Origin: Haloferula sp. BvORR071
GTDB taxonomy: Bacteria; Verrucomicrobiota; Verrucomicrobiia; Verrucomicrobiales; Akkermansiaceae
Length of the DNA stretch: 64,000 nt
Reading direction: 5' to 3'
Assembly: GCF_000739615.1 (NCBI RefSeq)
Contig: NZ_BATP01000006.1
Coordinates: 53,929 to 117,928 of the forward strand
Below, piece after piece: positions 18,651 to 28,616 of the stretch (positions are counted from its first letter, which is position 1; each line of letters begins with the position of its first letter). The position numbers were made by a program, and so were the translations under genes. The notes beneath the pieces were generated by a model. The model worked only from the letters and a program-made list of their open reading frames with translations. It ran no database searches and was not told where the DNA came from.

Positions 18651-19274
18651 CTAGCAGTCCTCAAGCGGCAACGCCAATTGAGCGACGGGCTGAAACGAGC
18701 GGCGATGAATGCGGCAAGGCCCATGGTTGCGGAGCGCTTTGAGATGCTGGGGAGTACCATAGCCCATGTGGCTCTCAAAGCCGTAATGCGGAAACTCCCG
18801 GGCGTGCTCCAGCATCAGACGGTCGCGCGTAACCTTGGCCAGCACACTGGCCGCGGCGATGGACAGGGAAATGCCATCGCCCTTCACCACCCCATCGTGG
18901 GCCCAAGGGAAATTGGGGACGCGCAGGCCATCGATCAGGCAGTGCTGCACCTCGGCCGCCAAGCCCTGCACCGCGCGGGCCATGGCTTGGTGGGTGGCGC
19001 GGAGGATATTGATGCGGTCGATCTCCTCTACCTCGGCGAAGGCGACGCACCAGACCACCTTCGGGTCCTCGGTGATTTTCGCGTAGAGCCCCTCGCGCGC
19101 GGCCGGAGAGAGTTTCTTGGAGTCATCCAAGCCTTTGCAGCGCCAGCGCTCCGGCACGACCACCGCGGCGGCAGAAACCGGGCCTGCCAGTGGTCCCCGG
19201 CCGGCCTCGTCTACTCCTGCGATGATCGTCAGTCCGCGGACCCGGAGGGCTTTCTCCAGCGAAAGGTTGGGCAT
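18651..19274 (-). CDS. rnhB: Ribonuclease HII
   Basis: 207 residues. The catalytic N-terminal block AGVDEAGRGPLAGPVSAAAV (Asp22, Glu23) identifies RNase HII, which removes ribonucleotides from DNA and RNA primers from hybrids. Further conserved blocks are DDSKKLSPAAREGL, DGLRVPNFPWAHDGVVKGD and VLAKVTRDRLM. It sits in a tight minus-strand run: CAP lipoprotein, 7 bases, rnhB, 10 bases, yraN. Confidence 0.95.
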   Translation of the reverse strand: MPNLSLEKALRVRGLTIIAGVDEAGRGPLAGPVSAAAVVVPERWRCKGLDDSKKLSPAAREGLYAKITEDPKVVWCVAFAEVEEIDRINILRATHQAMARAVQGLAAEVQHCLIDGLRVPNFPWAHDGVVKGDGISLSIAAASVLAKVTRDRLMLEHAREFPHYGFESHMGYGTPQHLKALRNHGPCRIHRRSFQPVAQLALPLEDC

Positions 19275-19281
19275 TGCGCCC

Positions 19282-19845
19282 TCAGAACTGCCGCATCCGC
19301 TGGGGCATTGTCAGGCTAGAATGATCCTCGAGGCCGAAAATCTGGGTCGCGTAGACCGTGCCATCCTCGCCCACCGCGACGCCGATGCCGGTGGCATTGA
19401 AGATGCCGCGCATGTTCATCTCGTGGCCGGAGGACTTCTTCCAAGCCTCCACTAGGACCGAGGCTGCATTCTTGCCTTGGCCGCGGCAGGTGGCGACGTT
19501 CTCGGAGACGTCGCTCATGCTCATCAGGCGCTGGGCCTTGAGGGCGCGCTCCTCAAAGCCGAAGTGGCTGATGCCGGACTTGCTGTTCCTGAGCATGTAC
19601 TCGGAGTGCTCGCGGGCCATCTTGTCGAGGCCCGGGTGGCGCGGAAGCTGGCTTTTCCCCTTGGAAGCCCGATAGAAATTCACTTGGGAATAAATCGACC
19701 CGTCCAGGGTGCCGTCGGACTTTACGGCGGCCGACGCGGTGGACATCGGCACGGTGGTGGTAGTGGTGGTGAGCTGAGGGCCGCAGGATGCGAACAGCAT
19801 CCCTCCGACCGCAGCCACCACGAGGCGACTAGGTGTGGTTTTCAT
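19282..19845 (-). CDS. CAP (SCP/PR1)-domain lipoprotein
   Basis: 187 residues from ATG at 19845 (MKTTPSRLVVAAVGGMLFAS), with a lipobox FASC and a Thr-rich spacer. The CAP domain shows VNFYRASKGKSQLPRHPGLD, MAREHSEYMLRNS, SENVA and the CAP signature SSGHEMNMRGIFNATGIGVA. Bacterial CAP proteins are extracytoplasmic and of largely unknown activity. Seven bases separate it from rnhB. Confidence 0.85.
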   Translation of the reverse strand: MKTTPSRLVVAAVGGMLFASCGPQLTTTTTTVPMSTASAAVKSDGTLDGSIYSQVNFYRASKGKSQLPRHPGLDKMAREHSEYMLRNSKSGISHFGFEERALKAQRLMSMSDVSENVATCRGQGKNAASVLVEAWKKSSGHEMNMRGIFNATGIGVAVGEDGTVYATQIFGLEDHSSLTMPQRMRQF

Positions 19846-21560
<1,715 letters not shown>

Positions 21561-21651
21561 GCTGAGGCCGCTTGCTTTCGGAAAGCGCGTTAACAAAGCC
21601 GGCTTCGTCCCGGAAAGCTGGCTTTCTCAGTAAACTCCTCGAAAGAGAAGC

Positions 21652-21726
21652 TGGAGCCGCTGGTCGGATTTGAACCGACGACCTGCTCATTACGAATGAG
21701 CTGCTCTACCCCTGAGCTACAGCGGC
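21652..21726 (-). tRNA. tRNA-Thr (anticodon CGT)
   Basis: On the minus strand, acceptor arms GCCGCTG and CAGCGGC pair fully. The D arm is GCTC/GAGC, the anticodon arm GCTCA-TTCGTAA-TGAGC and the T arm GTCGG-TTCAAAT-CCGAC. The loop TTCGTAA places CGT at 34-36, reading ACG codons. A CCA tail is encoded (TGG at 21652-21654 on the plus strand). Confidence 0.97.
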
Positions 21727-21835
21727 GTCTTCTTGCGAAGCGGGCGGGAATGAATCAGACCAGAGCGCTTCCGGCAAGAGGATTTGCGGGGGCTCGCCCC
21801 CACAAAATCCCCAGCGGCGTCCGGAGTCGCTCCAC

Positions 21836-23578
21836 TCAATAGACGTCGCGCAGGTAGCGCTTGTCCTTCTTGAGCTGCGCGATGAAGGCGGCGGCATCGT
21901 CCTTGGAAAGGCCGCCGTGCTGCTCGGCGATGGTGTGGAGAGCGGCGTCGACGTCCTTTGCCATGCGGGAGGCATCGCCGCAGACATAGAAGGCGGCACC
22001 GTCCTGGAACCACTTCCAGAGCTCAGCCCCATTCTGGAGCATCAGGTTCTGGACGTAGATCTTCTCCTTCTGGTCGCGGGACCAAGCGAGATCGAGGCGC
22101 TGCAGCGCACCCTCGTTCTGGAAGGCGGTCAGCTCATCCGCATAGAGGAAGTCCGTGGCTTGGTAGGGATTGCCAAAGAAGAGCCAATTGGCACCCTTCG
22201 CTCCGGTCAGCTTGCGCTCTTCGAGGAAGGCGCGGAAGGGAGCGATACCGGTGCCGGGACCGACCATGATGACCGGCGTGTCGCCGTTCTCCGGCAGACG
22301 GAAGGCCTTGTTCGAGTGGACGAAAACGCCGGGCTTCAGGCCCTCCGCGCGGTCGGCGAGGAAGGTCGAGCAAATCCCGCCGCGCTTACGGCCGTAAGTA
22401 TTGTAGCGGACGATGCCGATGCAGAGGTGGACCTCACCGGGGTGGGCCTTCGGGCTGGAGGCGATCGAGTAGAGGCGCGGCTGGAGCTTCTTCAGCACGC
22501 CCACGAAGTCTTCCGCATCGGTGAAATCGGCGGGATGATCAACCACCAGATCGATCAGGTCGCGGCCCCAGCAGAAATCATCCCAAGCCTTCTTGTCATC
22601 CGCCGCCACGAGGGAGCGCAGGAAAGGCGAGCCGCTGCGAGCCTGCCACTTCTGGATCAGGGACTTGTTGAGATTGCCGATGTCGTAGGAGCTTATCAGC
22701 GCCTCGCGCAGGGTCACCTCACCACCGTCCGGCAGGGGCACAAAGACCTTGGTATTGAAGGGCAGCGCGGCGAGGATCTCGTCCACCACTTCCGACGGGT
22801 TTTCCGGGAACACACCGAGGGCATCGCCCACTTCGTATTCGAGTCCGGAGCCATCAAGCGAAAGCGATATGTGGTGGGTCTGCTTGTCGCCCGGGCCGTT
22901 GAGGTTGAAATTCGCAAGAATGTCCGAGGGGAACGGGTTCTTCTTCGAGAAGCCTGTGTCCACCTGCTCCACCGCCGCGGCAGCGCCATTCGAGGACGCG
23001 GCACCCGCGGGAGCGAGGACAGAAATGATGCCATCCGACCACTGCTTGAAGGGACCGTCGTAGTCGACGTCGCTATCGATCCGCTGGAAGAAGCGGCTGG
23101 CGCCGAGCTGCTCAAGGCGGGCATCGAAATCGATCCCGCACTTGCAGTAGTCCGGATAGTTCGTGTCACCCAGCGCGAGCACGGAGAATTTCACGCCTTC
23201 CAAACGCGGGGCGGCGTCGCTACGGATCCAGTTGTAGAGCTCCGTCGCATTGTCGGGCGGCTCTCCGTCACCGTAGGTGGAAGTGATGATCAGCAGGTTC
23301 TTCTCCTGCGCGAGACGGCCACGGTCGTAGGCGGCCATGTCGAAGACTTCCGGCTCGAAATTGCCCTTCTTGAGGGTTTTGACGAGTTTCTTGGAGAGCC
23401 CCTCGGCATTGCCGGTCTGGGAGCCCCAGAGGATGGTCACTGGCACGGCAGGCCCCGATGGGGCTGCTGCGGCGGCGGAAGCGGCACCGGTGAGGAGATT
23501 GGAAAGGAATTGGCCAAGCCAGACACGCTGCTCGGCCGAAAAGGGTGCGTCTTCGGGGATCTGGATGAAAGAGGACAT
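21836..23578 (-). CDS. CysJ-type diflavin reductase (sulfite reductase flavoprotein-like)
   Basis: 580 residues starting MSSFIQIPEDAPFSAEQRVW. Order: an N-terminal helix pair, a flavodoxin domain (LWGSQTGNAEGLSKKLVKTL near residue 50, then STYGDGEPPDNA), an FAD-binding domain with connecting segment (PRLYSIASSPKAHPGEVHL) and an NADPH domain (MVGPGTGIAPFRAFLEERK, then YVCGDASRMAKDVD). It ends ..RYLRDVY, the CysJ/CPR C-terminus with an aromatic cap. This is the electron donor of NADPH sulfite reductase or related diflavin systems. No cysI is nearby, so the acceptor is unknown. The start at 23578 was preferred over an upstream frame extension through a GC palindrome. Confidence 0.9.
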   Translation of the reverse strand: MSSFIQIPEDAPFSAEQRVWLGQFLSNLLTGAASAAAAAPSGPAVPVTILWGSQTGNAEGLSKKLVKTLKKGNFEPEVFDMAAYDRGRLAQEKNLLIITSTYGDGEPPDNATELYNWIRSDAAPRLEGVKFSVLALGDTNYPDYCKCGIDFDARLEQLGASRFFQRIDSDVDYDGPFKQWSDGIISVLAPAGAASSNGAAAAVEQVDTGFSKKNPFPSDILANFNLNGPGDKQTHHISLSLDGSGLEYEVGDALGVFPENPSEVVDEILAALPFNTKVFVPLPDGGEVTLREALISSYDIGNLNKSLIQKWQARSGSPFLRSLVAADDKKAWDDFCWGRDLIDLVVDHPADFTDAEDFVGVLKKLQPRLYSIASSPKAHPGEVHLCIGIVRYNTYGRKRGGICSTFLADRAEGLKPGVFVHSNKAFRLPENGDTPVIMVGPGTGIAPFRAFLEERKLTGAKGANWLFFGNPYQATDFLYADELTAFQNEGALQRLDLAWSRDQKEKIYVQNLMLQNGAELWKWFQDGAAFYVCGDASRMAKDVDAALHTIAEQHGGLSKDDAAAFIAQLKKDKRYLRDVY

Positions 23579-23589
23579 TGAAACGAAAG

Positions 23590-23609
23590 GCCCCCCGGGC
23601 CCGGGGGGC
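23590..23609. promoter_or_regulatory. Perfect 20-bp GC palindrome in the leader of the diflavin reductase
   Basis: GCCCCCCGGGCCCGGGGGGC is its own reverse complement and ends 11 bases before the ATG of the minus-strand reductase. In RNA it would form a very stable stem close to the ribosome-binding region; in DNA it could be an operator. Confidence 0.45.
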
Positions 23610-23760
23610 GGGAACATATGGCTTGGGCGATGCCGTTCAAGCGCGTTTCATGCCACCGGGCGATCCGCACGATTCCTTCTATGAAACGGCGGGGTGAACG
23701 GCGCTCATGGAAGGGAGCGCGTGATACCTCGGGAAATAGGTTTTATAGGTCGTATAGGAC

Positions 23761-24837
23761 CTACACCTCCCCGTCAGGGTAGAGCTGGTGGTACTTGATC
23801 GCCTCCACCCCAACTGCGGCAGCGGTGCCGAAAATTGTTTCCTCGGAGGCCGTCCGCGGGACTTGGGCGCAGGGGCGGGCCAAACCGGCCAGAATCTGGC
23901 CGTAGTTGATCGCGCCAGCGCAGTGCTGGAGCAGCTTCAGGGAAATGTGCGCCGCATCCAAGTTCGGGAAGACCAGCACGTCCGCAGCTTCGCGGATGCC
24001 CGAGTTCGGCAGCTTGATTTCCGCGGCGGCTGGATCAAGGGCGACGTCGGCCTGGATCTCACCGCTGATTTCGAAATCGAGGTAGGCGGACTTGGCCTTT
24101 TCCACGGCGAGGGCGGTGGCGGCGGCCATCTTGCGGGCCTCATCCGTGCCGGCGGAGCCCTTGGTCGAGTGGCTGAGCAGGGCAATCCGCGGCTCGCGGC
24201 CGAGGAAGTGCTTAGCCAGCTTGCCCGTTTCGATGGCGATCGCGGCCAATTGGTCCACGCTCGGCTGCGGAATCAGACCGCAATCGGCCAGGAAAAGGAT
24301 GCCATCGCTGCCGAAATGCTGCAGGTGCGGCGCGACGAGGACCATCATGCCGAACATCTTCGGCACCTCGGGAAGAGGCTGGATGGTGTGCAGCAGGGCC
24401 CGGAACAGGGTCGCCGGCAGGGTCTGATTGCCCCCCACCAGGGCGTCGGCCTGGCCGTATTGGACCATCATCGCCCCGAAATAGTGCGGGCGGGCCACCA
24501 CGTCGGCGGGATCGGCGGCGGAAAGCTTGCGATAGCGCTCGACCTTGGCGAAACGCTGGCAAAAGAGCCCGAAATCGGAGGATTTGGCGGGCTCGATGAC
24601 GTTGACGAATTTCAGGCTGATGCCGTTCTCGCCTGCCAGATCGCGGATTGCCTGGCGGTTGCCGAGTAGCACCGGGACCGCGGCTTCCTCCGCCACCAGC
24701 CGTGCGGCGGCGCGCAGCACACGGAGATCTTCACCCTCGGTGAAAACAATCCGCTTCGGGTGATTCTTGAGTTTCCCGATCTGGTAGTCGGTGAATGGAT
24801 TGCTGCCTGGAGAAGGGCTGGAAAGATCGTTCGACAT
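23761..24837 (-). CDS. pta: Phosphate acetyltransferase
   Basis: 358 residues, the short catalytic-domain form of Pta/Ptb, transferring an acetyl group between CoA and phosphate. Recognisable blocks are KRIVFTEGEDLRVLRAA near residue 28, HYFGAMMVQYGQADALVGG near residue 120, DGILFLADCGLIPQPSVDQL, LLSHSTKGSAGTDEARKMA and VFPNLDAAHISLKLLQ near the C-terminus. No ackA is adjacent, so acetate kinase would have to lie elsewhere. It is divergent from the PHP phosphatase; 83 bases separate the two starts. Confidence 0.9.
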   Translation of the reverse strand: MSNDLSSPSPGSNPFTDYQIGKLKNHPKRIVFTEGEDLRVLRAAARLVAEEAAVPVLLGNRQAIRDLAGENGISLKFVNVIEPAKSSDFGLFCQRFAKVERYRKLSAADPADVVARPHYFGAMMVQYGQADALVGGNQTLPATLFRALLHTIQPLPEVPKMFGMMVLVAPHLQHFGSDGILFLADCGLIPQPSVDQLAAIAIETGKLAKHFLGREPRIALLSHSTKGSAGTDEARKMAAATALAVEKAKSAYLDFEISGEIQADVALDPAAAEIKLPNSGIREAADVLVFPNLDAAHISLKLLQHCAGAINYGQILAGLARPCAQVPRTASEETIFGTAAAVGVEAIKYHQLYPDGEV

Positions 24838-24920
24838 CGGAAATCCCGGCGGTGCTTGCGCGTGTCCCGGACTCTAGTATCCCTAACGAAAATCAAGCAA
24901 CCCGAAACCCCGCCCGGTTC

Positions 24921-25715
24921 GTGCCAGCCGACTACCATTCCCACACCCCTCTCTGTAAACACGCCATTGGCAGCCCGGAAGAATACGTGGCCGCCGCCCG
25001 CGCTGCCGGGCTGACGGAATACGGGATTTCCGACCATGCCCCGGCCCGCCCTGAGCCCTTCGACGATTGGCGGATGGCGGAGGCGGAATTGCCCCAATAT
25101 TTCGAGTGGATCGCCCGGGCCCGGGCCGCCGCCGGTCCCCTGCCCATCCGCGCCGGGCTGGAATGCGACTGGTTGGCGGGCTGCGAAAGCTGGATCGAGG
25201 ATCTGGCCGGACGCTACCCTTGGGACTACCTGATCGGCTCCGTCCACTACCTCGGGGCTTGGGATTTCGACAACCCGAAGTGGCTCGGCCGCTGGGGCGA
25301 GGAGGACGTGGAACAGGTCTGGGCGCACTACTGGCAGACCTACGCGGCGATGGCGAAGAGCCAGCTTTTCGACATCATGGGCCACCCGGATCTGGTGAAG
25401 AAGTTCTCCTTCCGGCCGGAGGGCGACCTCGCGCGCTTCTATGAGCCTGCCATTGCAGCGATTGCCGAGTCCGGCAGCGCGATCGAGCTGAACACGGCGG
25501 GCTGGCACAAGCCCTGTGCCGAGGCTTATCCGCATCCGCGCTTTCTGGAGCTGGCGTATCAGGCCGGTATCCCGCTGGTGATTTCGTCGGACGCGCATGC
25601 ACCGGGCGAAGTGGCGCGGGATTTCCCGAAGGCGATCGAATGGGCGAAGTCGGCGGGGTATCAGGAGACAGCTTTGTTTGAGAAGCGGGTGCGGACCCGT
25701 GAGGCTATTCCCTGA
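24921..25715 (+). CDS. PHP-family histidinol-phosphatase (HisJ-like)
   Basis: 264 residues from a GTG at 24921 (VPADYHSHTPLCKHA). An in-frame start at 24795 was rejected because it would overlap pta and lacks conserved residues. The PHP metal site is spread over HSH (residues 6-8), SDHAP, the glutamate in RAGLECDW, HYLGAWDFD, GHPDLVKKFSF and SSDAHAPGEV. This matches the HisJ/HisK family that dephosphorylates histidinol phosphate, though some members act on other phosphates. No other his gene is in the window. Confidence 0.85.
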   Translation: MPADYHSHTPLCKHAIGSPEEYVAAARAAGLTEYGISDHAPARPEPFDDWRMAEAELPQYFEWIARARAAAGPLPIRAGLECDWLAGCESWIEDLAGRYPWDYLIGSVHYLGAWDFDNPKWLGRWGEEDVEQVWAHYWQTYAAMAKSQLFDIMGHPDLVKKFSFRPEGDLARFYEPAIAAIAESGSAIELNTAGWHKPCAEAYPHPRFLELAYQAGIPLVISSDAHAPGEVARDFPKAIEWAKSAGYQETALFEKRVRTREAIP

Positions 25716-25783
25716 GCACTCCCACGCCAAGCAGATGAGATTTGACCTTGGATCAGCGAAGCTGTTCCAAGCATAGTTAGCCT

Positions 25784-26824
25784 GTGCCCTACTTGATCAA
25801 CGTTTACGCCACGGTTGTCCAATTACCGGCCAAGAACTTTCCGCATAGCCACCACTCAGAACGGGATCGCGATCACCCCGAGATGGCCGAGCATCTCAAA
25901 GAGGTCTGGAGTCGCGCGGCGAGTCGCGGAGGCCGCAAGATGAACTATCTCAAGTTTTACCTGGTCCAGCACCTTGTCCGGGCCCGTCACCACATCTGCC
26001 TTACAATTCAAGACGAGGACGTGGATGCTTTCAGCGATTGGGCGGTTTCCGTCAACGGGCTACTTTATATCGAGCCAAGTTTATTTCTGGATCCCCGCGG
26101 GTATACGTTCCTGCTCCCCGAAGGTGCCCCAGAAGAGGACGACGCCCAAGTGCCTTTTCCCGATGATGCCGTGAAACGAAAGGAACGACACATGGAGGAT
26201 TTCGCCCGGCGTGGCTGGAAGGTGCAGGCAGCCCTCCCTCCCGTTCTCGGAGAGGCGGAGGTCCTATTAAGGTCGGAAGAAGAAACCGCATTGCGCCTGT
26301 TCGCGCTACTGACTACGGCAACTCAAGCCAATCACATGTTGAAGGGCGAGGCTGACCACGCTGCCTCGATCAGGGAATTTTTGCTATGCCCATCGCGCCG
26401 GGATGACCTGACGCGAGAAGAGCTGGCTTTCATAACGAATGATCAACCCTCCGAGCAGGACATGCTTGATTTCGTGTGGCGCTTTGAAGCCGTGAATGTC
26501 CTGGCATGGGCCTTGGGGATAGAAGCAGAGTTCGCCTTTCCCATTGAATACTGCGACCTTGAAAAGGTCGTCACAAAGCTCGAAGCGGCGATGGAAGGCC
26601 CTGAAGACTACCCGCCCGAGTTTCGTCCGCTGTCAGAGATTCTGGATCAGCTCGATCTTCACTATCGCCTTCATTGGATCATCAAGCGGGCCAATCTGGA
26701 CAACCAGTCACCTCCAGACGGCCTGCTTCCCGATGTGATCCGGGAACGCCACCGTGCTCTCAACTGGCTAACCGGATTCCGCAACCTGGATTCGGAATGG
26801 GACTACACAAGCACTGGAACTTGA
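25784..26824 (+). CDS. DUF4272 domain protein
   Basis: 346 residues, cytoplasmic in appearance. The C-terminal two thirds match DUF4272: EEETALRLFALLTTATQAN, LTREELAFITNDQPSEQDM, WRFEAVNVLAWALGIEAEF and LHYRLHWIIKRANLD with RERHRALNWLTGF near the end. The family is of unknown function and often occurs near immunity or secretion loci, but nothing here points that way. Its stop lies 2 bases before purN, so the two may be cotranscribed. Confidence 0.75.
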   Translation: MPYLINVYATVVQLPAKNFPHSHHSERDRDHPEMAEHLKEVWSRAASRGGRKMNYLKFYLVQHLVRARHHICLTIQDEDVDAFSDWAVSVNGLLYIEPSLFLDPRGYTFLLPEGAPEEDDAQVPFPDDAVKRKERHMEDFARRGWKVQAALPPVLGEAEVLLRSEEETALRLFALLTTATQANHMLKGEADHAASIREFLLCPSRRDDLTREELAFITNDQPSEQDMLDFVWRFEAVNVLAWALGIEAEFAFPIEYCDLEKVVTKLEAAMEGPEDYPPEFRPLSEILDQLDLHYRLHWIIKRANLDNQSPPDGLLPDVIRERHRALNWLTGFRNLDSEWDYTSTGT

Positions 26825-26826
26825 AC

Positions 26827-27417
26827 ATGAACCTCGGCTTCTTCGCATCACACGGCGGCTCGAACATGCAGGCCATCATCGATGCCACCAAAGCTGGCAA
26901 GCTGAAGGCGCGTCCCGCCCTGCTGATCTCCAACAACCGCAACTCGCAAGCGACGGCACGGGCGGAGCAGGAGGGCATGCCCTTCCAAGTGATGAACTCC
27001 GTCACGCACGCCGATTCCGACGCGCTCGATCAAGCGATGCTGGATGCACTGCGCGAGCACCAGATCGATCTGATCATCCTCGCCGGCTACATGAAGAAGA
27101 TCGGCCCGAAGGTGCTGGCTGCCTACGAAGGCCGCATTCTCAACATCCACCCCGCCCTGCTACCGAAGTTCGGTGGCCAAGGGATGTTCGGCCAGCATGT
27201 GCACCGTGCGGTGCTGGAGGCGGGCGAAACCGTCACCGGCGTCACCATCCATCTCGTGAACGACCACTACGACGAAGGCCGGATCCTCGCGCAGAGCGAG
27301 GTGCCGGTGCTACCGGGCGATAGCGTGGAGAGCTTGGCCGCACGGGTGCTGGTGCGGGAGCACCAGTTCTTCGTCGAGACGCTGGCAAAGATTGCAGAGG
27401 GCGAGCTTCAGCTTTGA
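26827..27417 (+). CDS. purN: Phosphoribosylglycinamide formyltransferase
   Basis: 196 residues from ATG at 26827. It transfers formyl from 10-formyl-THF to GAR in purine synthesis. Motifs are the N-terminal FFASHGGSNMQAIIDA, the active-site run NIHPALLPKFGGQGMFG (Asn-x-His) and VTIHLVNDHYDEGRIL with the catalytic Asp. The length matches the short PurN form (E. coli 212). The longer frame starting at 26674 overlaps DUF4272 and was rejected. Confidence 0.93.
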   Translation: MNLGFFASHGGSNMQAIIDATKAGKLKARPALLISNNRNSQATARAEQEGMPFQVMNSVTHADSDALDQAMLDALREHQIDLIILAGYMKKIGPKVLAAYEGRILNIHPALLPKFGGQGMFGQHVHRAVLEAGETVTGVTIHLVNDHYDEGRILAQSEVPVLPGDSVESLAARVLVREHQFFVETLAKIAEGELQL

Positions 27418-27427
27418 GCCCATGCCC

Positions 27428-27871
27428 TCAGCGGGCACCAAGCTCGATGAGGGTCTTCAAGGTATCTCCCACGGTCCTGATCTTCGCCGCATCCTCATCG
27501 CGGATGCTCAGGTTGAACTCTTCTTCACAGGCCATCACCAACTCCACGGCATCGAGGCTGTCCGCGCCGAGGTCTTTGAAGAGGTCGGCGGTGAGGACGA
27601 CCTTGTCCGCCGTTACGCCCAGTTGATCGACGATGATCTTCTTCAGCCTGGCCTCGACTTTGATGACCCGCGGATCACTGCCCAGCACCTCCTTGGGAGT
27701 CGGGACATCGGTGGAGAGGATAGGGCTCTTCTCCACCTTGGGCGCTGGCTTTTCCTGAGCCGCCGGAGCTTCCGCCTTCGGCGCAGGCTCGGGTGCCTTT
27801 TCCGGGGCGCGCTTGCAAGCCCCCAAGCTCAGGGCACCAAGGGACAGAATTATCGGGAGTTGCTTCTTCAT
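27428..27871 (-). CDS. Lipoprotein with C-terminal acyl-carrier-protein domain
   Basis: 147 residues. [19 protein letters not shown] is a lipoprotein signal peptide with lipobox Cys19. A Pro/Ala/Lys-rich linker (residues 20-50) leads to an ACP-like four-helix domain from about residue 68. That domain retains [15 protein letters not shown] with Ser105, the usual 4'-phosphopantetheine site, and [16 protein letters not shown]. It is very like the cytoplasmic AcpP at 63103-63348 over the helix I-III region. ACPs are normally cytoplasmic, so a lipid-anchored exported copy is unusual; whether it is loaded with phosphopantetheine before export is unknown. It is convergent with purN (10 bases). Confidence 0.85.
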   Translation of the reverse strand: MKKQLPIILSLGALSLGACKRAPEKAPEPAPKAEAPAAQEKPAPKVEKSPILSTDVPTPKEVLGSDPRVIKVEARLKKIIVDQLGVTADKVVLTADLFKDLGADSLDAVELVMACEEEFNLSIRDEDAAKIRTVGDTLKTLIELGAR

Positions 27872-27984
27872 GGCAAAGGTCGCGCGCGGGACCATTGTTC
27901 TGCCGGAATGGCGCGGCGGTCAAGGTGCGGCAAGGGTTCCGATTCAGCGTGACATTCCATCCGGAGAGGTAGGAACTTCGTGGG

Positions 27985-28602
27985 ATGAAGCGAGCTCTCC
28001 TGATCGCACTTGCCGCCGGAATGATCCCGGTCGCCTCCGCCCAACTGATCGAACCGGGACCGAAACGGCGGCCGCACACGCAGGATTCCACCGGAGGCTA
28101 CGAGGCGAGCCCGGAGGAGAAGAAGTTCGAGGCCAAGAAGCCGATCACCACGGAAAGCGGTTTCGGGAGCACGAAGGCGGACAGCCTGCTGGGAGTCAAG
28201 GGCAAGCTGGTCTCGTGGTTTGGCATCGTGCGTGAGCTGCCCGGCAAGGACGGCGGGACCTACCTGATCGAGCACAAGTATTTCGACGGCTTGAATGACG
28301 ACCACATCCAGCTCGCATCGCTCTACGGAGCCGGCGATTTCCACGTGGAGGCAAAGGATCCCAGGGGCGAGATCAAGCGCCTCGCGCTAGTTCGGGTGAT
28401 CGGCACGGTGACCGAGGAAAAGGACAAAGTGCCAACCGTGAAGGCCGACTACATCCGGGTCTGGAAGATGGGAGACTACACCTTCATGGACTACGGCGTG
28501 GATGCCAGCAACGAGAAGTGGAAGAAGCTCCGCAAAGAGATGGAGCTCATCTACGATCCGGATCCGGACGCCGCCTACTACGAGAAGCTGCTAGGGAAAT
28601 GA
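27985..28602 (+). CDS. Secreted hypothetical protein, OB-fold-like
   Basis: 205 residues with signal peptide MKRALLIALAAGMIPVASA, cleaved before QLIEPG. The body contains VKGKLVSWFGIVRELPGKDG and RLALVRVIGTVTEEKDKVPT, a strand pattern like an OB-fold domain, then a C-terminal region ending YYEKLLGK. No family is recognised. It is divergent from the ACP lipoprotein, with 113 bases between starts. Confidence 0.65.
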   Translation: MKRALLIALAAGMIPVASAQLIEPGPKRRPHTQDSTGGYEASPEEKKFEAKKPITTESGFGSTKADSLLGVKGKLVSWFGIVRELPGKDGGTYLIEHKYFDGLNDDHIQLASLYGAGDFHVEAKDPRGEIKRLALVRVIGTVTEEKDKVPTVKADYIRVWKMGDYTFMDYGVDASNEKWKKLRKEMELIYDPDPDAAYYEKLLGK

Positions 28603-28616
28603 GCTGCGGCTAGGAA

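Noticed and set aside
21917..23581. Long plus-strand open frame of about 554 codons
   Set aside because: It lies entirely opposite the well-conserved diflavin reductase and has only composition-driven residues; GC-rich DNA opens long antisense frames.
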